Assembly: GCF_030161115.1 (NCBI RefSeq)
Contig: NZ_BSPQ01000001.1
Location: forward strand, 124,001-188,000
DNA length: 64,000 nucleotides
Direction: 5' to 3'
DNA from: Psychromonas marina
GTDB lineage: Bacteria > Pseudomonadota > Gammaproteobacteria > Enterobacterales > Psychromonadaceae
The translations under genes were made by a program, and so were the position numbers. The notes under the pieces are model-generated. The model had not been told where the DNA came from. It saw nothing but the letters and a program-made list of their open reading frames with translations, and searched no databases. Below are positions 44,150 through 54,114 of the stretch, one piece after another. Numbering within the stretch: position 1 is the stretch's first letter; every line of letters begins with the position of its first letter.

Positions 44150-45052
44150 TTACACTTTAGTGACCATATCAAACCACATTTTACCTTGAGCATCTTGAAT
44201 GCAAAAGTCATCAAAAACTGTTTTTATTGGGAAGGAAATCAATGTATTTGTGATGTCTAATTCACTAGAAGCACTAAAGTAAATTGCGTAATCAGAAGAT
44301 GTTGCATAAGCCTTTAACTTATTAAATTTTTTAATGCCTATTTTACTCTTTTTACCCGTAAGAGTTACTTGCACATAGATTCCATTGCCTGAACCAGAGC
44401 GACCAACAATATCAACATCCTTCAAAGTTCTTCCGACCGGCATCAAAGTATGGGTTAACTTAGGAAGACCTCTTGCAGAGGCTTTATCTGTGCGTAAGTA
44501 CTCCATACACATAACTTCTTGTTGATCGGGTGTTAAGCTTTTAACTTCTCTAGGTATTGGTAATTTATCAACCCGAGTTTGAACTTGAATCCCTGCTTTT
44601 GGCCAATGGCAGATCGTGCCTTGTCTTGGCTGTGTACTTTTCAATACAATGCTCTCTGTTGCAGTTAGAACCTGAACATTAGTGAGTTTGATACCTTTTA
44701 ATTTAGCATCACGCCCTTCACGGTGAGATTTCTTTCCCCACTTACCGTTTATAACTTCAATAGTAGAGCCCTTAGGAACAAACCCAACCTTAGCACCAGA
44801 CTTGTTTTTGTATACAGCACAAACATAACCGCCTTCAGTGCAAATTTGAGTTAATTTCTTTAAGGCTGTTTTACCTGTGCCCGAATAATCATTTAAATTA
44901 GTACTTTCATTATCATCGGCTTCTAGCTTTCCATGTACATTACTTGGGTAATGAACTCCGATATAATTATCATCCCAAAGCATATTCAGTGTTGTTGAAT
45001 CGATATCTAGTTTGGAACTGTGCCTTACAAAAAAAGTTTTAAACCCAGACAT
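44150..45052 (-). CDS. Putative PD-(D/E)XK-like nuclease of the restriction locus (unknown)
   Basis: A 300-residue protein lying downstream of the hsd and GIY-YIG genes on the same strand. The first ~160 residues have no recognised domain. Residues ~180-260 recall Mrr-like nucleases: E184, DVDIVGRSGSGNGIYVQVT with D214 and a Q-x-T in place of the usual Q-x-K. The missing Lys makes catalysis uncertain. Context suggests a defence role. Confidence 0.55.
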   Translation of the reverse strand: MSGFKTFFVRHSSKLDIDSTTLNMLWDDNYIGVHYPSNVHGKLEADDNESTNLNDYSGTGKTALKKLTQICTEGGYVCAVYKNKSGAKVGFVPKGSTIEVINGKWGKKSHREGRDAKLKGIKLTNVQVLTATESIVLKSTQPRQGTICHWPKAGIQVQTRVDKLPIPREVKSLTPDQQEVMCMEYLRTDKASARGLPKLTHTLMPVGRTLKDVDIVGRSGSGNGIYVQVTLTGKKSKIGIKKFNKLKAYATSSDYAIYFSASSELDITNTLISFPIKTVFDDFCIQDAQGKMWFDMVTKV

Positions 45053-45157
45053 TTGGACTCCATTATTTATAACCTACTACGTAAGGTTGCGGGCACTACT
45101 CTTCGATAACCTAACACTCCAAAAAGGAGGGATACTCGAAAAGTAAAAGATCGTAAT

Positions 45158-46036
45158 TTAGAGGTGAAGAGATTCTTTTTGCTTCAAGCTAATGCCGTCT
45201 TTATCAAGCCAATACTCAGGCCCACTACAAGGGTACCCTAGTAATACAGCAGCTGCTTGTGATGGACTTGCAAATAAAACATCTTCTTGCAGTATTAATT
45301 TTTTACCCACAAGAACAAGCTTTCCTTTATCAATTAAATTATTTCTCACCTTGGTATAGCCCTTAGATAGGCTGGAATTCGCAGTCTCAGATCCTTCAGA
45401 GCCAGCCAAAACAACGACACCTTCATCTGTTTGTTGTGCTTTAGCTTGGTATTTTTTAGCTTTTAAATTGTAAATATCAACAGAATTAGCTATGTCTTCA
45501 ACAGCTACAGTAGTAGTTATTTTTTTATTAACTAATGGCTCAAGAAAACGATAGCCCAGTGCACCAATGAGTAATCTAATATTTCCAATAAACTCTTCCA
45601 TTGAATCTCTGTCACCTCGAGGTAACACCGCTTGTGGAGGTTGATTGCCATTGATTAGCTCAAATCGTTTGGCTTGATTCGTTAAAGTCACCAATCTTGA
45701 TTCAAGGTATTTAACATGAGCCTTAGTGATATTCTCATCTTTGTTAGTAAAGCAGACAACTTCATTCCAAAAATCTTTTCCAGAAAGGTGCTGCTGGATG
45801 CGATTTGATACATGTTCAGCCTCACCAATATAGACCGCATCGTTACCAGTTTCGGCATCCACACCAAACAAGAAGTACACGCCTGGCTTTTGGCTTTCAT
45901 CCCATTCAGACAGATCTTTAACACGGTTTCTAGGTACCGCTAATGCTTGCCCAGTCCAGCCCATTATTTCAGCATGACGAATACCTGTTACCGTACCATC
46001 CGCTAAGTAAATTTTTATCTGACGTCCTTTTACCAT
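45158..46036 (-). CDS. GIY-YIG nuclease with DUF4357 domain
   Basis: A 292-residue protein with GVYFLFG (52-58), VYIGEAE (68-74), R79 and E112, the GIY-YIG catalytic outline, and a C-terminal DUF4357-like domain (~225-280, VLFASPSQAAAVLLGYPCSG). Proteins of this make-up are often encoded beside type I restriction genes. It starts 65 bp downstream of hsdR. Its substrate is unknown. Confidence 0.85.
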   Translation of the reverse strand: MVKGRQIKIYLADGTVTGIRHAEIMGWTGQALAVPRNRVKDLSEWDESQKPGVYFLFGVDAETGNDAVYIGEAEHVSNRIQQHLSGKDFWNEVVCFTNKDENITKAHVKYLESRLVTLTNQAKRFELINGNQPPQAVLPRGDRDSMEEFIGNIRLLIGALGYRFLEPLVNKKITTTVAVEDIANSVDIYNLKAKKYQAKAQQTDEGVVVLAGSEGSETANSSLSKGYTKVRNNLIDKGKLVLVGKKLILQEDVLFASPSQAAAVLLGYPCSGPEYWLDKDGISLKQKESLHL

Positions 46037-46101
46037 AGTGTCCTCATCTTTAATATTTTACCGCTGTAAATACTCGTCTATTTCTCAGGCAATACAGAAA
46101 A

Positions 46102-49100
46102 CTAAAAACCACTCACAACCGCATTATCATTCACGCCATCAATCAACCTAATCACATTCATCGCTTGTGCATCATCATCAAATACGCCAAATAATCCTTG
46201 GTCATGGATATTGGTAAATGGCGGCTCAAAGAGCATTTTCTTCTCGATAGTCCCGTTTTTAGTCAAATAGCTAATGATATTATTGATGAATGTCATCTGG
46301 TTGGCTTTCAAATTACCCGCTTGAATAAAATCAGCAAATACGCTTTGCACAGCACTTACTTCTAAACCAACAATGCTCCGTATAAACTCACCAAGAGGCT
46401 TTTCACCGTAGGTATCTACGTAATCCTGCTTAGTACCTATCCTACGACCATCAAACAGTATCTTCTCTAACTCATTTAGCTCTGTCTCAGTAATCGATTT
46501 ATTGGTTTTTAGTTTTCGAATAACTAGGTGGTCGTTATGCTCACGCACATAAGATTCAACGCGATCTTTATAACTTTTAAGCGCAGTATAAGCAGGAATT
46601 AAATCGTGTTGAGTAGTTCCATCTACATTCAAGTCATCAACAAATGTCGTGATAACCTGCGCCTGGCTTTCTCTGTTTAAATATTTAAGCAGATCACGCA
46701 CTGATACCCTGACGTTATCTAACGCATTTACATTTATTACTTTCCAGAAGTCAGTTGTTTGAAGCTCATTAAGCAACTCAACTTGCAGGCCAATGGCAGG
46801 AATATTTTGGTTTTTAAGTAAGTCGCGTGCAATACCACTTATTTTATTGATGTAACCATCAGTGCTATGCGCTGCAGTTAATAATGCTAATTGAAAATTA
46901 AGTATCAAAATATCAAAGCGTCTTGCAAACTCATCATCATCTTTTACAGGTAAAATCAGCTCAGAAATATTGGTATTAATATCTAACATGTCGTTTTTAC
47001 TGAGGCTTTCCCAGCGTTTTTTGTTACTAAACTCAGTGACTGCGCGAAGTTTAGCTTTAACAACAAATCGCTTCGTATCTAGCGAGGCAACAACCAAATT
47101 AAGCTCTGTAATATAAGCTTCAGCAAGCTCTCTTTGCTTATCCGTACTATCAGCACATTCTCTAATAATCAGAGCGACTTCTAATTTAGCCTCAAATATT
47201 TGCTGTGTTAGGCTTCTCGCTACGTTACCTGTTGCACCATCTGGGTTTGCATCAAAGAATTCAAAATTTTCACAATAATCAAATATCACAAACTCTTTTT
47301 TATCATTGCTTGAGCCATCTTCATTCAACCCAAACAAACCTTCACACAAACGCGTACCACGGCCAATCATTTGCCAAAACTTAGTTGATGACTTAACTGG
47401 TTTAAAGAAGATTAAATTAACCACCCTTGGCGCATCTACACCAGTATCCATCATATCGACAGACACTGCTATTTGCGGGTCATTCTCTTCATACTCATCA
47501 ACAAACACATCAAGTAAATCTTGGGCTTTGCTTTCGTAATTATCGATAACACGTAAAAACTTACCCGCATATTCTGGGTAGTTCTTGTTAAATCGCTCTT
47601 CAATAAAGATGGCATGAGGATGACTTTTAGCGAAGATAATCGTTTTACCCACTTTATCGCCACCTTCAACTTTAATACCGTTAGTCATTAGGTGATCAAG
47701 TACTTGGTCTACGGTATGCGTATTAAAGAGCCAAGTATTAATGGCTGAGCTTGATATTTCATCAGGTGCTTCCTCTTGCGTCGGGTCACCAAACTTTTCT
47801 TCATACTGCTTTTGTTCTTCACTGCTTAGGTCGTTATAACGTATCCCCTCGCGTACAAACTTAAGTGGGACAGATATTGCCTTAGGTGGAACCAAAAACC
47901 CCTGTGCAACGGCTTTATCGAGCTCGTAGGCAAAGGTAGGGTTATCATCTTCGATACCAAATAAGCCGTAAGTATCATGTCCGACTTCGCTTTTCGGGGT
48001 CGCTGTTAAACCAATCAGCATTGCATCGAAGTAACTAAAAATAGCTTTATATTTTTGATAAACACTACGATGCGCTTCATCAATAATAATGAGGTCAAAG
48101 TGCCCCACGCCATAAAAACGCTCATCACTGTTACCCAAACCATCAATGCGGTTCATAATCGTAGGGTAAGTAGAAAAGACAATACGTGTGCCGTCATCCT
48201 CTTTCTCTTTGGTTAAATCGATGGCAGAAAGATGCGGTAGATACTCATTAAAGTTATTCTTAGCTTGTGTCACTAATGCATTACGATCGGCTAGAAATAG
48301 AATGCGTTTAGCCCAATTACACTTGGTCATCATGTCAGAAATCGCAGCTGAAACACGCGTCTTACCACTACCTGTTGCCATTACTAGCAAGCTTTGTCTT
48401 GAGCCACTACGGAGCGTCTCAATACGTTCACCATTAGCATCCTGCTGAATAACAGTTTTAACGCTGTTTTCAGCTACACGTGCAATCGCTTCAAGTTGAT
48501 AAGGACGGCCTTTACCCGCTATCGCTTGGTTTACTTTGAATTGGCGTAAATCTTGGCGGCCATCAGCGGGGTCTCTACGAGCGATTAAACGAGTAAGTTC
48601 ATCTTTAGTGAAGAAGCCTTGCACCTCTCGTTCAGGGCTAAACTGGTCGTCCCATAGATAGGTTTCAAAACCGTTGGTATAAAAAATGATAGGACGCTGG
48701 CCTTTCATTTTTTCTAAACAATCCGCGTAAAGCTCAGCTTGATGTTTACCTTTTTTCGGGTTTGCCATGGTCTTTTTAGCTTCAACAACCGCTAAAGGTA
48801 AACCATCATCTCCCCACAACACATAATCAACATAGCCATTACCCTTTGGATTAGTACTGAGAGGCATGCCAACCACATGAAATTCTAACTCATAACCTTC
48901 TCTTAAGTTTGTCCAGCCAGCCTCTTTCAGTGATAAGTCGATATAGCGCAAACGAGTTTCAGCTTCACTCACCAATAGGGGAATAGAGGTATCCACATCG
49001 ACTGTTTTTTCACGCTCAACTTTACGTTTAGCAAGCTCTGCTTGTTGTTGCTTTAATTGCTCTCTTAATTGTTCATTTTCTTGAGCTTGGTCAGTAATGG

Positions 49101-49638
49101 TCTTTTCTGCGTCACGGTTAGCTTTGTTCTTTACCTCAATATCAGCCAATAAAGTCGCTAGCTCTGCTTGTTGTTGGGCTTTGCTTGTTTTTTGTTGCGC
49201 TGACTCAGGCCGAGGAATTAATGCCTCATCGAACACTTGTGTTTCAGGTGTGGTTTTTCCGTAATAAATCGCTAAAAAGCGTAGAAATCGGAAGAGGTAT
49301 TTTAGTGAGGTAAGCGCATCATCGTGACTAAGGCGATTACCCGATGAGCTTGCATGTGCGGCTGCATTGCCCATTTTTCGAATTAAATTCAGTTCAGCAA
49401 ACATAGTGCGATTAAACAAAGCTCTAAATTCATCACCGTGCATAAGCGTGTTTAAATCCGCGCGCCAAGGCCGCTCTAAGGTACGTTCATTTTCGTATAG
49501 CCAGTTCACTGCATTTTCTAATACGCTACGAGATAACACCGCCGAAGCTTTTGATGAGATAAAAACTAACTGCTCTGCTTCAATTACATCGATATATAGT
49601 TCAGGAAAATCCGCTTTTATAAACGTAAAATTACTCAT
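46102..49638 (-). CDS. hsdR: Type I restriction enzyme, HsdR subunit (EcoEI type)
   Basis: An 1,178-residue restriction/translocase subunit. Order: DUF4145 domain (~1-115), coiled coil (~150-210, many Gln/Glu), PD-(D/E)XK nuclease with D271, E286 and K288 (VEAKKT), helicase with Walker A ATGSGKT (421-427) and DEAH (520-523), motif VI (MIGRGTRL), then a C-terminal coupling domain. It cuts unmodified DNA after ATP-driven translocation. No frameshift seen. Last of hsdM-hsdS-hsdR, 29 bp after hsdS. Confidence 0.95.
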   Translation of the reverse strand: MSNFTFIKADFPELYIDVIEAEQLVFISSKASAVLSRSVLENAVNWLYENERTLERPWRADLNTLMHGDEFRALFNRTMFAELNLIRKMGNAAAHASSSGNRLSHDDALTSLKYLFRFLRFLAIYYGKTTPETQVFDEALIPRPESAQQKTSKAQQQAELATLLADIEVKNKANRDAEKTITDQAQENEQLREQLKQQQAELAKRKVEREKTVDVDTSIPLLVSEAETRLRYIDLSLKEAGWTNLREGYELEFHVVGMPLSTNPKGNGYVDYVLWGDDGLPLAVVEAKKTMANPKKGKHQAELYADCLEKMKGQRPIIFYTNGFETYLWDDQFSPEREVQGFFTKDELTRLIARRDPADGRQDLRQFKVNQAIAGKGRPYQLEAIARVAENSVKTVIQQDANGERIETLRSGSRQSLLVMATGSGKTRVSAAISDMMTKCNWAKRILFLADRNALVTQAKNNFNEYLPHLSAIDLTKEKEDDGTRIVFSTYPTIMNRIDGLGNSDERFYGVGHFDLIIIDEAHRSVYQKYKAIFSYFDAMLIGLTATPKSEVGHDTYGLFGIEDDNPTFAYELDKAVAQGFLVPPKAISVPLKFVREGIRYNDLSSEEQKQYEEKFGDPTQEEAPDEISSSAINTWLFNTHTVDQVLDHLMTNGIKVEGGDKVGKTIIFAKSHPHAIFIEERFNKNYPEYAGKFLRVIDNYESKAQDLLDVFVDEYEENDPQIAVSVDMMDTGVDAPRVVNLIFFKPVKSSTKFWQMIGRGTRLCEGLFGLNEDGSSNDKKEFVIFDYCENFEFFDANPDGATGNVARSLTQQIFEAKLEVALIIRECADSTDKQRELAEAYITELNLVVASLDTKRFVVKAKLRAVTEFSNKKRWESLSKNDMLDINTNISELILPVKDDDEFARRFDILILNFQLALLTAAHSTDGYINKISGIARDLLKNQNIPAIGLQVELLNELQTTDFWKVINVNALDNVRVSVRDLLKYLNRESQAQVITTFVDDLNVDGTTQHDLIPAYTALKSYKDRVESYVREHNDHLVIRKLKTNKSITETELNELEKILFDGRRIGTKQDYVDTYGEKPLGEFIRSIVGLEVSAVQSVFADFIQAGNLKANQMTFINNIISYLTKNGTIEKKMLFEPPFTNIHDQGLFGVFDDDAQAMNVIRLIDGVNDNAVVSGF

Positions 49639-49667
49639 CTGCTATCCCACTTATTATTTTTATACGT

Positions 49668-50852
49668 TTAAGAGACTGTTAATTCGCCTTTAAATGCTCG
49701 GTGCAATAAACTATTAAATAAATCATTTGATTTAATAAGAGACTCCTCTGCAAGTAGCTTCTGCTCTTTAATCTTTTTAACATTATTCATATATTGATTC
49801 TGTAAACTCACAGGAGGATTGAGTAATTTTAATGATTTGATATCTGTGAAATTTAAACCAGCTTTAACTCCACCTTTATCTAATTTCATAAACTGCCTTT
49901 TCCCTCCTTCAGAAGCAATAAATTCACTTACATAATCAGGGTTGTACCCTTTTTTAAGCCTGATGAGAGCTAAATGTTGATTAATATATGCCTTGGGAAA
50001 TTCTTTAGGTATCACAGCAGTTCTTCCCAAATCGGCAGTAATCGATAAAAGTATATCGCCAGTTTGAACAGCCGTCCTTTTTGATTCTGCACTATCTGGA
50101 GCGTCAACATAAGTAATATCGTCTAAAAGCAGTTCATTCTTACCAACATTCTGAATTCGAATGAAAACATCACCACAATCAGAATAATATTTTGCCCAGC
50201 CACGCGAGCCACTTGTTAAAAAATCAACCATATCTTCTAAGCAAAGAGCTTCCCAGCCCATAGGATTTGATACGGGGTCACCAAACATACCTAAAAACAA
50301 TGACTGACTTAAACGTTCGTAATGACCAATAAGTAGCTGGTCTTTTTGTCTTAAGCTATCGGCTGCATCTAAAATCTCAGCAATTTGTTTTTGTTCTTCT
50401 ACCGATGGTAATGGTATTTCCACATTTTTAACTAAATCAATATTTAGGTTTTTAACTACTGCACCAGCCGCTAATTTAGAAAAAATTCGATGTAAAAACG
50501 GACTACCTAAAAGGTGATAAAAGTAATCTTGGTTTACAACTTTAGAGTCACTTGAAAGTACTAACCATCCATCATGAATGCACCCCGTAGTTTTCATAAT
50601 ATACGGGCGCCCGAAACTCATTGAGTTCGTTAATAGAAAATCACCTTCTTTGACTAAGCGAGACTTCTTAAGCCCTTCTTTACGTATTTTTAATTTAGTA
50701 GTAGTTATATACTTTTCACTATTTGAAGCATCTTTAATTGAAATCCAATTTAAGCCATCTTCTTCTTCCGTAATATAATCAGCTATCGGCCTTGGAGAAC
50801 CACCTCTCGCAATTTCAAAAATATCTTCTAATTTAACTAAAGGCCAGTTCAT
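49668..50852 (-). CDS. hsdS: Type I restriction enzyme, HsdS specificity subunit
   Basis: A 394-residue DNA-recognition subunit with two target-recognition domains (~1-150 and ~195-350), each followed by a helical spacer; the central one includes PLPSVEEQKQIAEILDAADS. The two domains read the two halves of a bipartite site. ATG at 50852 overlaps the hsdM stop (TGATG) and has AAGGAG upstream; a GTG one codon earlier is unlikely. Confidence 0.92.
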   Translation of the reverse strand: MNWPLVKLEDIFEIARGGSPRPIADYITEEEDGLNWISIKDASNSEKYITTTKLKIRKEGLKKSRLVKEGDFLLTNSMSFGRPYIMKTTGCIHDGWLVLSSDSKVVNQDYFYHLLGSPFLHRIFSKLAAGAVVKNLNIDLVKNVEIPLPSVEEQKQIAEILDAADSLRQKDQLLIGHYERLSQSLFLGMFGDPVSNPMGWEALCLEDMVDFLTSGSRGWAKYYSDCGDVFIRIQNVGKNELLLDDITYVDAPDSAESKRTAVQTGDILLSITADLGRTAVIPKEFPKAYINQHLALIRLKKGYNPDYVSEFIASEGGKRQFMKLDKGGVKAGLNFTDIKSLKLLNPPVSLQNQYMNNVKKIKEQKLLAEESLIKSNDLFNSLLHRAFKGELTVS

Positions 50853-52333
50853 CACCTTAATAACTCCTTGAGTAAGCTTAAAGCTTGGCGACGTTCTGCA
50901 TCCAGCTTTTCTATATCTGCAATAATTACACTAGGTGAATCATATTCAACTTCTTCATAGATGATCTCTTTATAACGATTAATGCTCAAATCCCAGTCGT
51001 TCTTTTTTATCTCATCAAAAGGCACAAGAAAACTCTTGTCGGTACGGCTTCGGTTTTGCTCTGAATCTAACTGGCTATAGCGAGACACAATATCAGGAAT
51101 ATCACTGCCTTTAATTTCACTGCGCTTATCATCTAAGCTGAAACCATCCGCTTGCATATCGTAAAACCAAACATTATCGGTGCCACCACTGTTAGTTTTA
51201 GTGAAGATGAGTATCGCCGTACTAACACCTGCATAGGGTTTAAATACACCACTTGGCATAGAGATAACTGCATCAAGCTTATTGCCTTCAACAATGGTTT
51301 CTCTTAATTGCTTATGCGCTTTAGATGAGCCAAACAACACGCCATCAGGAATAATCACTGCACAACGCCCACCGATTTTCATCATACGAAGCATTAATGA
51401 TAAAAACAGTAATTCTGTCTTTTTGGTTTTCACCGTTTTTAACAATGAGCTCTCAACACCGTCATAATCTAAAGAGCCTTTAAACGGTGGGTTGGCAAGA
51501 ATAAGGTCAAATTGGTCACGCACCTCTTTGTTTGATTCACTCAGCGCATCGCGGCCAATCAATTGCGGGTTATCAATCCCATGTAACTGTAAGTTCATCG
51601 CACCAATACGCAACATGGTGCTATCGAACTCTATACCCGTAAACATGTCGCTGTTGTAGTGGTCTCTAAATGCTTTTTCATGGAACCAATCTTCATGCTT
51701 TTCATGCACGTACTCACCAGCAGCAACAAGAAACCCAGCACTACCACAAGAAGGATCACAAATAGTATCCTCTTTCTTAGGTTGCATCATTTCAACCATC
51801 ATCTTGATGATATGACGTGGCGTTCTAAATTGTCCGTTAGTACCAGCAGTCGCTATTTTAGATAATAGATACTCGTATAAATCGCCTTTGGTATCACGAT
51901 CATCCATTTTAATTTCATCGATCATATCGATGACTTGAGATAACAATTTAGGCGTTTGAATCATGAAAGTGGCACCTTTCATGTATTTTGAAAACACACC
52001 CGCACTATCACCCAACTGTTTCATGTGTTCAAAGACAGTCAGGTTGTCCGCCTCAACTTGAGGCATAGTGAATAGGTTATAGATAACTTCAGGATCTTTA
52101 TCTTTAAAATGATTCCAACGAAACTTTTTATGCGCCTCTTTATACAGCGGACTCTCTACCGCAATGCCCATCATGTTGGCTTTTTTCTCAGCTAACAACT
52201 GGCTTTCATCAATACGACGCAAAAAGAGTAAAAAGGTAAACTGCTCAATCACAGTCAGTGGATTACTGATCCCACCCGTCCAAAATGAATTCCATATTTT
52301 ATCAACTTGGCTCTTAAGCTCACCTGTTATCAT
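50852..52333 (-). CDS. hsdM: Type I restriction enzyme, HsdM methyltransferase
   Basis: A 493-residue N6-adenine methyltransferase. N-terminal HsdM_N domain (~5-130), SAM motif DPSCGSAGF (193-201) and catalytic NPPF (281-284). It modifies host DNA at the HsdS site. First gene of the hsd operon, about 294 bp from the divergent CD-NTase operon; that gap is AT-rich with no other gene seen. Confidence 0.95.
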   Translation of the reverse strand: MITGELKSQVDKIWNSFWTGGISNPLTVIEQFTFLLFLRRIDESQLLAEKKANMMGIAVESPLYKEAHKKFRWNHFKDKDPEVIYNLFTMPQVEADNLTVFEHMKQLGDSAGVFSKYMKGATFMIQTPKLLSQVIDMIDEIKMDDRDTKGDLYEYLLSKIATAGTNGQFRTPRHIIKMMVEMMQPKKEDTICDPSCGSAGFLVAAGEYVHEKHEDWFHEKAFRDHYNSDMFTGIEFDSTMLRIGAMNLQLHGIDNPQLIGRDALSESNKEVRDQFDLILANPPFKGSLDYDGVESSLLKTVKTKKTELLFLSLMLRMMKIGGRCAVIIPDGVLFGSSKAHKQLRETIVEGNKLDAVISMPSGVFKPYAGVSTAILIFTKTNSGGTDNVWFYDMQADGFSLDDKRSEIKGSDIPDIVSRYSQLDSEQNRSRTDKSFLVPFDEIKKNDWDLSINRYKEIIYEEVEYDSPSVIIADIEKLDAERRQALSLLKELLR

Positions 52334-52627
52334 AATTTCTCTAATTTGTTATCTGTATGAAAAATAGAATTATTTAGTAATCCTGAATAACCCTATTGTG
52401 GCATTTTTTGTATTAAAAAAGGATGATTTTGTGCACTGATTGATAAGTAAATATGCTGTAATCGCAGAATTAACTTTACTAACAAAGACACTTTAATTTA
52501 GACATTATGCATATGTAAGCCTGTCAACAGCGTAAAAATAAAATCAACAATTTCATCTGGCTAACTTGAGATATTTCAAAATACCCCCATATAAAATACT
52601 AGTATATTTTAAAGCAATGGGTGATGG

Positions 52628-53509
52628 ATGAGCGTGTCTAATAAATTTTCGACTTTTTGTAGCAACCTCCGTATGAGTGATGCTGTCACTACGAATATAT
52701 CAAATAGGACAAAGCAAATAGTTAAACGTATAAACAGTGATTTTTGGGGCATAACTTCTGATAATCGATATAGCTTGTTTGTGGGTTCTTACGGCAGGGG
52801 AACAGATATACACGTAAGTGATATTGACCTTATAGTTCAACTTCCTTACGAGCAATACGCTAAATACAATAGTTATACGACTAATGGACAATCAGCTTTA
52901 TTACAAGCAGTAAGGGCTTCTATCGCAAAAACCTACTCAACCACCCATATTAGTGGTGATGGACAGATAGTTAAACTTAACTTTAAAGACGGTATTAGTT
53001 TTGAGATAGTTCCAGCGTTTATCAACAAGGATGCCCCCTCTTTTACATACCCAGATACTAATGAAGGCGGTCGCTGGAAAGTTACTGATCCGCGTTCAGA
53101 AATAGCACAGATTAATGAGTCGAATAACAACTGGAATAAAAACTTAAAAAGACTTTGCCGCATGGCACGTGCATGGAAAGATAAATGGAATGTGCCGATG
53201 GGAGGGTTATTAATAGACACGTTAGCACATAATTTTCTTAGCCAATGGGCACACAAAAATGAATCATTTATATATTATGACTGGATGTCTCGTGATTTTT
53301 TTCATTACCTTAAAAATCAAAATACAGAAAAGAAATACTGGTTAGCGCTTGGCAGTAACCAACAAGTCTACCGCAAAGGAACTTTCGAACACAAGGCGCT
53401 GCGTTGTTACAATATCGCCTGTGAAGCGATAGGCTATGAAACAAATAACTACTCTTACACAGCAAACGAAAAATGGAGAGAAATTTATGGTACAAAATTC
53501 CCAGCCTAA
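52628..53509 (+). CDS. CD-NTase (cGAS/DncV-like nucleotidyltransferase) 1
   Basis: A 293-residue SMODS-type nucleotidyltransferase predicted to make a cyclic oligonucleotide on phage infection. Active site: GS (G53, S54) in VGSYGRGTDIHVSDIDLIV with D65 and D67, third acidic E126 (FEIVPAF). The helical part includes RLCRMARAWKDKWNVPMGGL and LALGSNQQV, shared with the second CD-NTase of the operon. It has no C-terminal sensor domain. It overlaps the SLATT gene that follows by 23 bp. Divergent from hsdM. Confidence 0.92.
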   Translation: MSVSNKFSTFCSNLRMSDAVTTNISNRTKQIVKRINSDFWGITSDNRYSLFVGSYGRGTDIHVSDIDLIVQLPYEQYAKYNSYTTNGQSALLQAVRASIAKTYSTTHISGDGQIVKLNFKDGISFEIVPAFINKDAPSFTYPDTNEGGRWKVTDPRSEIAQINESNNNWNKNLKRLCRMARAWKDKWNVPMGGLLIDTLAHNFLSQWAHKNESFIYYDWMSRDFFHYLKNQNTEKKYWLALGSNQQVYRKGTFEHKALRCYNIACEAIGYETNNYSYTANEKWREIYGTKFPA

Positions 53510-54059
53510 TATGGCATTACTTGATCAAGTACGTGAGTGTTACGGCAGAGTTGTATGGACACATAAAACACATCAAAAGTGCGCTGATATAATTGACGAC
53601 AAAAACAACCGCATCAAGTTTTGGCAAATTGTTTTATCTGCCATCACCACAACAGGTATTTTCGCAGCAGTATTCGGGAAAATCCCTGAAGTTGGTTATG
53701 TCTCAGCCTTGGTATCATTGATACTAACAATCATTAATGCATATGTTAAAAAGTATGATCTTGGCGGGCTGTCACAGAAGCACTCGGATGCAGCAAGTTC
53801 TCTTTGGAATATACGAGAGTCGTACTTCTCATTGATAACTGATTTGCATTCAAGCTCTCTCACAGATGATGAAGTAAGGAAAAAGCGAGATGCTTTGCAA
53901 GCAAACTTGCACAAACTCTATAAAGGTTCACCAAGTACAAATGTTGGAAAAGCTTATGAAAAGGCTTCAAAGGCTCTTAAGGAAGGTGAAGAGCTGACTT
54001 TTAGTGATGAAGAAATCGATAAGTTTTTACCTAAAACTTTACGTAAAACGGAAAAATAG
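53487..54059 (+). CDS. SLATT-domain two-helix membrane effector 1
   Basis: A 190-residue protein. N-terminal helix, two transmembrane helices (FWQIVLSAITTTGIFAAVFG and VGYVSALVSLILTIINAYV), then a conserved cytosolic helical region (YDLGGLSQKHSDAASSLWNI). This is the SLATT plan, the predicted pore-forming effector of CD-NTase systems. The frame is open from 53436, but the ATG at 53487 has GAGAG upstream; its overlap with the CD-NTase gene indicates coupling. Confidence 0.88.
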   Translation: MVQNSQPNMALLDQVRECYGRVVWTHKTHQKCADIIDDKNNRIKFWQIVLSAITTTGIFAAVFGKIPEVGYVSALVSLILTIINAYVKKYDLGGLSQKHSDAASSLWNIRESYFSLITDLHSSSLTDDEVRKKRDALQANLHKLYKGSPSTNVGKAYEKASKALKEGEELTFSDEEIDKFLPKTLRKTEK

Positions 54060-54114
54060 CAGTAGGCGCCAAAAAGAGAGCCTAGGAAAGTTATAAAACA
54101 ATAAGGTAGGTAAT

